From an uncultured Fretibacterium sp. (GTDB lineage: Bacteria > Synergistota > Synergistia > Synergistales > Aminobacteriaceae): a DNA stretch of 19,388 bases. The notes under the pieces are model-generated. The model was not told the DNA's origin, searched no databases, and saw nothing but the letters and a program-made list of their open reading frames with translations. Positions 15,301 to 19,388 of the stretch are shown here, in pieces. The stretch is taken from NCBI GenBank assembly GCA_937899395.1, contig CALBPU010000121.1, forward strand, positions 1 to 19,388, given 5' to 3'. A program made the position numbers and the translations under genes. The number at the start of each line of letters is the position of its first letter. Within the stretch, counting starts at the first letter, position 1.

Positions 15301-15445
15301 TATATTAAGCCTCCTGCCAACGGGAATTTTGTCCTTTCATTCATTCTAACTAAAACCCGTCTCTCAAATTTTATAATCTATATTTCTATATTTTAAGGTT
15401 CCTGTGCCGCATTCCCTTGCAGTGTTTGGCTTCCATGCCCTCACA
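15301..15445 (-). promoter_or_regulatory. Flagellin leader with several GGA motifs, possible CsrA target
   Basis: The leader of about 145 bases contains five GGA motifs on the minus strand (centred near 15433, 15414, 15401, 15333 and 15313). The last is part of the ribosome site AGGAGG. The 15333 motif lies in the loop closed by ACGGG/CCCGT (15356-15360 and 15320-15324). A looped GGA next to a second GGA in the ribosome site is the pattern of CsrA-repressed flagellin leaders such as Bacillus hag. Motif evidence only; csrA is not in the window. Confidence 0.4.
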
Positions 15446-15451
15446 GTCTAT

Positions 15452-15478
15452 TTATCGGTATCAAACTTTTCGACTTTA
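15452..15478 (-). promoter_or_regulatory. sigma-28 (FliA/SigD-type) promoter of flagellin
   Basis: The minus strand has TAAA (15478-15475), 16 bases, then CCGATAA (15458-15452). The sigma-28 consensus is TAAA-N15-GCCGATAA, so only the first G differs. It is the expected class for a flagellin gene. The TAAA box includes the stop codon of ileS, so the promoter lies inside the end of the upstream coding region. Confidence 0.8.
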
Positions 15479-18274
15479 ATTATCGAGAACTTTTGCGCAG
15501 CGTTTACACAGTCCGTTTTCGTCGGTATGTTCTTCATACTTCCAACAACGAGGACATTTGTTACCTTTCGCAAAATCTCCTGCAATTTCAAAGCCCGTTT
15601 CAGTATCATTGAAAATTTTAGCGAGTGAAAGTTCATCAACCCATTCAAATTTTGATACGATTACAATGTCCGCAAGCTCTTCAGCAGTAAATGAAATTTC
15701 AAGTTTTTTCAGAACATCGGATTTTTTCACCTGAACAGAAGCTTCAAGAGATGTTCCGATAATTTTTTCGGCTCTCATTGTCTCAAGCATACGGCTGACT
15801 GCTCCTTTGAGAGTTACGGCCTCGCTCCATAAACTGTTAAGTTCATCATTGAGATATGATTTATTTTGTTCAGGGAAATCTGAAAGGAATATACTTTCGG
15901 GCAATGTGTCGTCAATTTTTCTCATTTCCTGCCAAATTTCTTCAGCAGTAAAACTTAATAACGGCGCAAGCATTCTTGTTAAACATGAAAGAATTTCCCA
16001 CATTGCAGTTTGTGCGCTGCGTCTTGTGAGAGAATTTTTATCCTCAACATACAACCTGTCCTTGCTAATATCAAGGTAGAATGCTGAAAGCTCATTAACG
16101 CAGAACGAATGAATTAACGATACCGGCACATGAAATTCGTAATCCTCAAACGCCTCATAAACTCTCGAAATAATTCTGTGAAGCCTGTCTAAAATCCATT
16201 TGTCCATTGAGAAAAGTTTTTCATAGGGCAATGAATTTTCGGAGGGCTTGAAGTCATGAAGGTTGCCTAACAAAAATCTCGCTGTATTTCTGATTCGTCT
16301 GTAAGTCTCGGATAAAGTTTTCAAAATCTGCTTTGAAATCCTAACGTCGTTTCTGTAATCAGATGACGCTGCCCACAACCTCAAAATATCCGCTCCGAAT
16401 TCGTTGATGACCTCTTGAGGTGCAGTAGTGTTGCCAAGTGATTTCGACATTTTGCGGCCTTCTCCGTCAAGTGTAAAGCCGTGTGTCAAAACTTCCTTGT
16501 AAGGTGCTTGGCCTTTAATAGCAACAGCAGTTAATAATGACGACTGGAACCAGCCTCTGTGTTGATCGCTTCCTTCGAGATACATATTGCAAGGCCATTT
16601 CAAACCGAATTTTTCATTTAAGACCGAAATATGAGATACTCCCGAATCAAACCATACATCTAAAATGTTGCTGTCTTTTTCAACGTTATGTGAGCCGCAA
16701 TGATCGCATTTAGCCTTTTCACCGAATAAATTTTCAAGGCTTTCACGCCACCATATACTCGTACCGTCAGGAGAAGTTTTAACTTTTTCAGCAAGCATTC
16801 TAATTCTGTCGGGTGTGAGCGTAAATTGTCCGCAGTCCTTGCAGCGAATTGCAGGTACAGGAATACCCCAAACTCTTTGACGGCTTATGCACCAGTCCGA
16901 ACGTGAGCTGACCATGTTAAAAATTCTGTCATGTCCCCATTCAGGAATCCATTTAACATTGTTGTCGATAATTTTTAATGCTTCGTCTTTGAATTTTGCT
17001 ACGTTGATAAACCATTGATCAGTTGCTCTGAAGATTACGGGTTTTTTACATCGCCAGCAATGAGGGTAACTGTGCTGAATTTTTCCGAAACCTAACAATC
17101 TTCCTTTTTCTTTGATTAACTCAATAGCCTTTTTACCGCCTTCATCTAAAGACATTCCGCCGACAATATTCATATCTTTCTCAAAATGTCCTGCATGATC
17201 AACGGAGCTGTAAACTTTTAATCCGTATCTAACGCCTGTTTCATAGTCCTCAACGCCGTGTCCGGGTGAAGTATGAACGCAGCCTGAACCTGTTCCAAGT
17301 TCAACATAATCAGCAAGCACAACTAATAATTCATGCTCATAAAACGGGTGTAAAGGTTTCAGATTTTCAAGTTCAGCACCTTTAACAAGTTTTACAGCTT
17401 CACCGATTGAAAGCCCTGTTTGTTTTGCGACTTCGTTTTTAAGGGCTTCGGCCATGATGTAAATTTTCCCGTCAACCTCATAAAATCCGTATTCATATCT
17501 CGGGTGAACTGCAACGGCTGCGCTTGAAGGCAATGTCCACGGAGTTGTGGTCCAAATTACAATATAGACATCTTTATTTTCAAATTCGGGAAATTTTTCG
17601 GCGATTTTCGGCATAGGATAAGCAACATAAACTGAAGGTGATTCTTCGTCCCAGTATTCGATTTCTCCTGCTGCTAAAGCTGTCTGACAATCTGTACACC
17701 AATAAACAGGCTTTAATCCTCTGTAAATTAAGCTCTTTTCAACCATGTCTGCAAAAGCATGAAGTTCTAAATGTTCGTATTCAGGATCTAAAGTTATATA
17801 AGGTTTATCCCATTCACCTAAAACTCCCAAACGCTTAAATTCTTCACGCTGAACGTTGAGATAATGCAAGGCGGTCTCTTTACATTTTTTTCGCAGCTCA
17901 ACAGGGTCAACTCCGGTTCCTAATTTTGAAAGTCCTCCATCCTTTAACGCCCTTAATTCAATCGGCAATCCGTGAGTGTCCCAACCGGGAACATAAGGTG
18001 TATAACGTCCTGTCATTGTTTTTGATTTAACGATGAAGTCCTTTAATATTTTGTTGAACGCTGTACCGATGTGAATGTCTCCGTTTGCATAAGGCGGGCC
18101 GTCATGAAGCTGGAAGTGTTCTTCCGAATTTTTATGAGCGTCGAGAGCTTTATGGTAGATGTCGTGTGAATGCCAAAATTCTAAGAATGACGGTTCACGT
18201 TTAGCTAAATTTGCCCGCATAGGAAAATCTGTTACGGGTAAATTCAAAGTGTCTTTATAATCTTTACTGTCCAT
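15476..18274 (-). CDS. ileS: Isoleucyl-tRNA synthetase
   Basis: A 932-residue class I synthetase that charges tRNA-Ile. The N-terminal NLPVTDFPMR leader precedes the HIGH-type motif HIGT (68-71) in PYANGDIHIGTAFNKIL. The CP1 editing domain includes WTTTPWTLPS (241-250) and the GTGSGCVHTSPGHG segment (327-340). KMSKS is at 608-612. The C-terminal zinc site has Cys907, Cys910, Cys923 and Cys926. Length and the terminal zinc module fit the bacterial type. The start is ATG at 18274; AGGAGG lies 13 bases ahead, a little far, but the N-terminus matches family starts. The leader is too short for a T-box, and none is seen. No terminator is obvious after the gene, so read-through into flagellin is possible. 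Confidence 0.98.
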   Translation of the reverse strand: MDSKDYKDTLNLPVTDFPMRANLAKREPSFLEFWHSHDIYHKALDAHKNSEEHFQLHDGPPYANGDIHIGTAFNKILKDFIVKSKTMTGRYTPYVPGWDTHGLPIELRALKDGGLSKLGTGVDPVELRKKCKETALHYLNVQREEFKRLGVLGEWDKPYITLDPEYEHLELHAFADMVEKSLIYRGLKPVYWCTDCQTALAAGEIEYWDEESPSVYVAYPMPKIAEKFPEFENKDVYIVIWTTTPWTLPSSAAVAVHPRYEYGFYEVDGKIYIMAEALKNEVAKQTGLSIGEAVKLVKGAELENLKPLHPFYEHELLVVLADYVELGTGSGCVHTSPGHGVEDYETGVRYGLKVYSSVDHAGHFEKDMNIVGGMSLDEGGKKAIELIKEKGRLLGFGKIQHSYPHCWRCKKPVIFRATDQWFINVAKFKDEALKIIDNNVKWIPEWGHDRIFNMVSSRSDWCISRQRVWGIPVPAIRCKDCGQFTLTPDRIRMLAEKVKTSPDGTSIWWRESLENLFGEKAKCDHCGSHNVEKDSNILDVWFDSGVSHISVLNEKFGLKWPCNMYLEGSDQHRGWFQSSLLTAVAIKGQAPYKEVLTHGFTLDGEGRKMSKSLGNTTAPQEVINEFGADILRLWAASSDYRNDVRISKQILKTLSETYRRIRNTARFLLGNLHDFKPSENSLPYEKLFSMDKWILDRLHRIISRVYEAFEDYEFHVPVSLIHSFCVNELSAFYLDISKDRLYVEDKNSLTRRSAQTAMWEILSCLTRMLAPLLSFTAEEIWQEMRKIDDTLPESIFLSDFPEQNKSYLNDELNSLWSEAVTLKGAVSRMLETMRAEKIIGTSLEASVQVKKSDVLKKLEISFTAEELADIVIVSKFEWVDELSLAKIFNDTETGFEIAGDFAKGNKCPRCWKYEEHTDENGLCKRCAKVLDN

Positions 18275-18386
18275 AAAAAATTTTTAACCTCCTAAAAACC
18301 GAATAAAAAAATAATTTGTAAATACTATCACAAAATTTTGATTACATAGCTAAAAACTCAAAAAATTTATATTATAAAGAGGACTT

Positions 18387-18434
18387 AAAAAGAGCCTGTC
18401 CAGTATCTGAAAATTATTAATCTGAACAGGCTCT
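18387..18434 (-). terminator. Intrinsic terminator after the small membrane protein and repeat
   Basis: Arms 18391-18403 (AGAGCCTGTCCAG) and 18422-18434 (CTGAACAGGCTCT) form a 13-position stem with one mismatch. On the minus strand it is followed by a run of T. It probably ends transcription that starts at the 64-residue gene and crosses the repeat. The remaining bases between here and ileS are AT-rich, with no gene. Confidence 0.75.
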
Positions 18435-18490
18435 TATTCTTAATTACATTGCAAAGTGTATACTTATAGTGAAAACACTTGAAAAATATA

Positions 18491-18639
18491 ACAACCCTTC
18501 CACCGCTAAAGCGATCCACCTTCCTTTGATCCCCTCGCCAAACAAGTTTGGCCCCTCTCCACCTTGTCAGGGGGCGCAAGTCTTTGTTCGCTTGTCTCCA
18601 CTAAGTTAGGGGAGATGTCAGTGAAGCTGACAGAGGGGT
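18491..18639 (-). repeat. Interspersed repeat, copy 2
   Basis: On the minus strand the element runs from AACCCCTCTG to TTTGGCGAGGGG (18639-18531), matching copy 1 at 735-851. It continues for about 40 bases (ATCAAAGGAAGG, ATCGC, GGTGGAAGGGTTG) that copy 1 lacks. Small hairpins are visible: TGTCAG/CTGACA, GCCAAA/TTTGGC and CGCTTTAGCG. Translating one frame gives KLVWRGD, parallel to VKFIWRGG in FliP copy 1. The element begins at the base right after the stop codon of the 64-residue gene. The short open frame across it is not a gene. Confidence 0.75.
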
Positions 18640-18834
18640 TTAATCAAAGAAGTCTTTCCTGTGTCTGTACCACAAAAACATCGCAAGACCTCCGCAAAAA
18701 AATCCTCCGATTAATCCTGAAACAACATAATCAAATCTGATTTCATTTCCCATTAACGAAGTCCCGTAACCTGCTAAAGCATATCCGAAAGATATTATGC
18801 TTAAAAGTGAAAGCGTCGTTATAAATAATCGCAT
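18640..18834 (-). CDS. Small two-helix membrane protein, function unknown
   Basis: A 64-residue protein with two hydrophobic segments (about 3-24 and 36-55) joined by a short polar loop (MGNEIRFDY), ending in the basic tail WYRHRKDFFD. I do not recognise a family. AAAGGGG stands nine bases before the ATG, which supports translation. It is divergent from the protease gene, with 90 bases between the two starts. Its stop codon directly abuts interspersed repeat copy 2, so its 3' end could have been reshaped by insertion. Confidence 0.6.
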   Translation of the reverse strand: MRLFITTLSLLSIISFGYALAGYGTSLMGNEIRFDYVVSGLIGGFFCGGLAMFLWYRHRKDFFD

Positions 18835-18924
18835 AAAATTTTTCCCCTTTGTGCATTAAAATATATAACAGTTTACACCGAGAAATATTTAATAGATTAA
18901 AAATTTTGAAGGGAGATTTTAAGA

Positions 18925-19388
18925 ATGCGAAAATTTTTGAAGAGTGTTTTAATTTTGTTTCTGATATTAAATTCAGGACTTTTTTTCCCTGTTTTTGCTG
19001 ACGAAAAAATTCAAGGAGAATATAAACCTCTCTCACGCGAATTTACAAAATGGCAAAATCAAAATCAAAACAACAATCTCAAAGACGGCGCAGCATCATC
19101 AAATTCAAACGGATATATTCCGATACCTGTAGACCTTTCACACCTAGTTAATAATCCTCCTGTAGAAAACTCAAGGCGTGCAAAAGATAAATCGGCAGGT
19201 TCATCAAAATATGATTTGAGAGACAGCGGTTATGTTACGTCGGTTAAAAATCAAGGCTCTTACGGGACATGCTGGGCACATGCTTCAGTAGGAGCTATGG
19301 AATCAAATTTGCTCAAACGTTCAGGAACAGTTATGGATTTATCCGAACAACATTTAGCTTGGTTCACAATGAAAAATTCCGACAAATC
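18925..19388 (+). CDS. Secreted papain-like (C1A) cysteine protease, 3' end cut by window
   Basis: The first 154 codons of a larger gene. A signal peptide (1-25, ending FPVFA) is followed by a polar, Asn/Gln-rich propeptide-like stretch (26-94). The start of a C1A catalytic domain comes next: YDLRDSGYVTSVKNQGSYGT has the oxyanion Gln110, and catalytic Cys116 lies in GTCWAHAS. SEQHLAWF (near 140) matches the family LSEQxLxxC helix, with W in place of the usual Cys. Catalytic His and Asn lie beyond the window. The start is ATG at 18925, with GAAGGGAG nine bases ahead. The protein would be exported and degrade peptides or proteins outside the cell; Synergistota often carry such proteases with C-terminal surface anchors, which cannot be checked here. 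Confidence 0.85.
   Translation, partial: MRKFLKSVLILFLILNSGLFFPVFADEKIQGEYKPLSREFTKWQNQNQNNNLKDGAASSNSNGYIPIPVDLSHLVNNPPVENSRRAKDKSAGSSKYDLRDSGYVTSVKNQGSYGTCWAHASVGAMESNLLKRSGTVMDLSEQHLAWFTMKNSDK

Noticed and set aside
15366..15420. Terminator between ileS and flagellin
   Set aside because: AAGG/CCTT pairing is too weak and lacks a T run, so I did not call it.
18275..18386. T-box riboswitch before ileS
   Set aside because: Only about 110 AT-rich bases separate ileS from the upstream terminator. I found no T-box sequence, specifier hairpin or antiterminator.
18385..18579. 64-codon minus-strand frame
   Set aside because: It lies within the interspersed repeat and the terminator; it has no ribosome site, and its similarity to FliP residues 40-51 reflects the shared repeat, not a gene.
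18743..19036. 97-codon minus-strand frame over the protease start
   Set aside because: It overlaps the signal-peptide region of the protease gene and the divergent promoter region; the composition is that of AT-rich spacer.

Overview
The window reads as part of the chromosome of a flagellated, low-GC bacterium. Two things point to a diderm: secreted CsgG-type proteins, and a flagellar export gate with a conventional flagellin. The end of the window carries a secreted papain-type protease and the middle carries a thiamine-diphosphate enzyme/acylating aldehyde dehydrogenase pair, a mix I associate with anaerobic amino-acid fermenters such as Synergistota. That placement is an inference from gene content, not a proof.

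Layout. Positions 1-1939 (+ strand) hold a good promoter and then cheY-fliO-fliP-fliQ, which breaks off without fliR/flhB. From 1929 to 18834 every gene is on the minus strand. In coordinate order these are: an unrecognised membrane protein with a TTG start; an operon of a ThDP-dependent enzyme followed by a CoA-acylating aldehyde dehydrogenase; an AI-2E-family permease, a 2-Cys glutathione peroxidase and thioredoxin; three secreted proteins, two of them clear CsgG-domain paralogues; gap (GAPDH); a very long flagellin behind a sigma-28 promoter; ileS; and a 64-residue membrane protein. At 18925 the + strand resumes with a secreted C1A (papain-like) protease cut by the window end. Six convincing intrinsic terminators divide the minus-strand genes into transcription units. 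I saw no rRNA, tRNA, CRISPR array or transposase.

How the genes fit together. CheY, FliO/P/Q and flagellin belong to motility, but the flagellin is unlinked and seems to be expressed by the late flagellar sigma factor through a leader that looks like a CsrA target. The peroxidase and thioredoxin form a natural enzyme/reductant pair. The ThDP enzyme and acylating dehydrogenase look like a decarboxylate-then-acylate module that turns a 2-oxo acid into an acyl-CoA plus NAD(P)H; the substrate is unknown.

Most notable: a ~110-120 bp interspersed repeat is present twice, in opposite orientations (735-851 on +, 18531-18639 on -). Each copy starts exactly at a stop codon. The first copy lies in frame inside fliP, between the charged start and the hydrophobic core of its signal sequence, and no alternative ATG/GTG/TTG start exists downstream of it. 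A second structural oddity is a 13-bp duplication of the last codons of gap, flanking a short palindromic segment.
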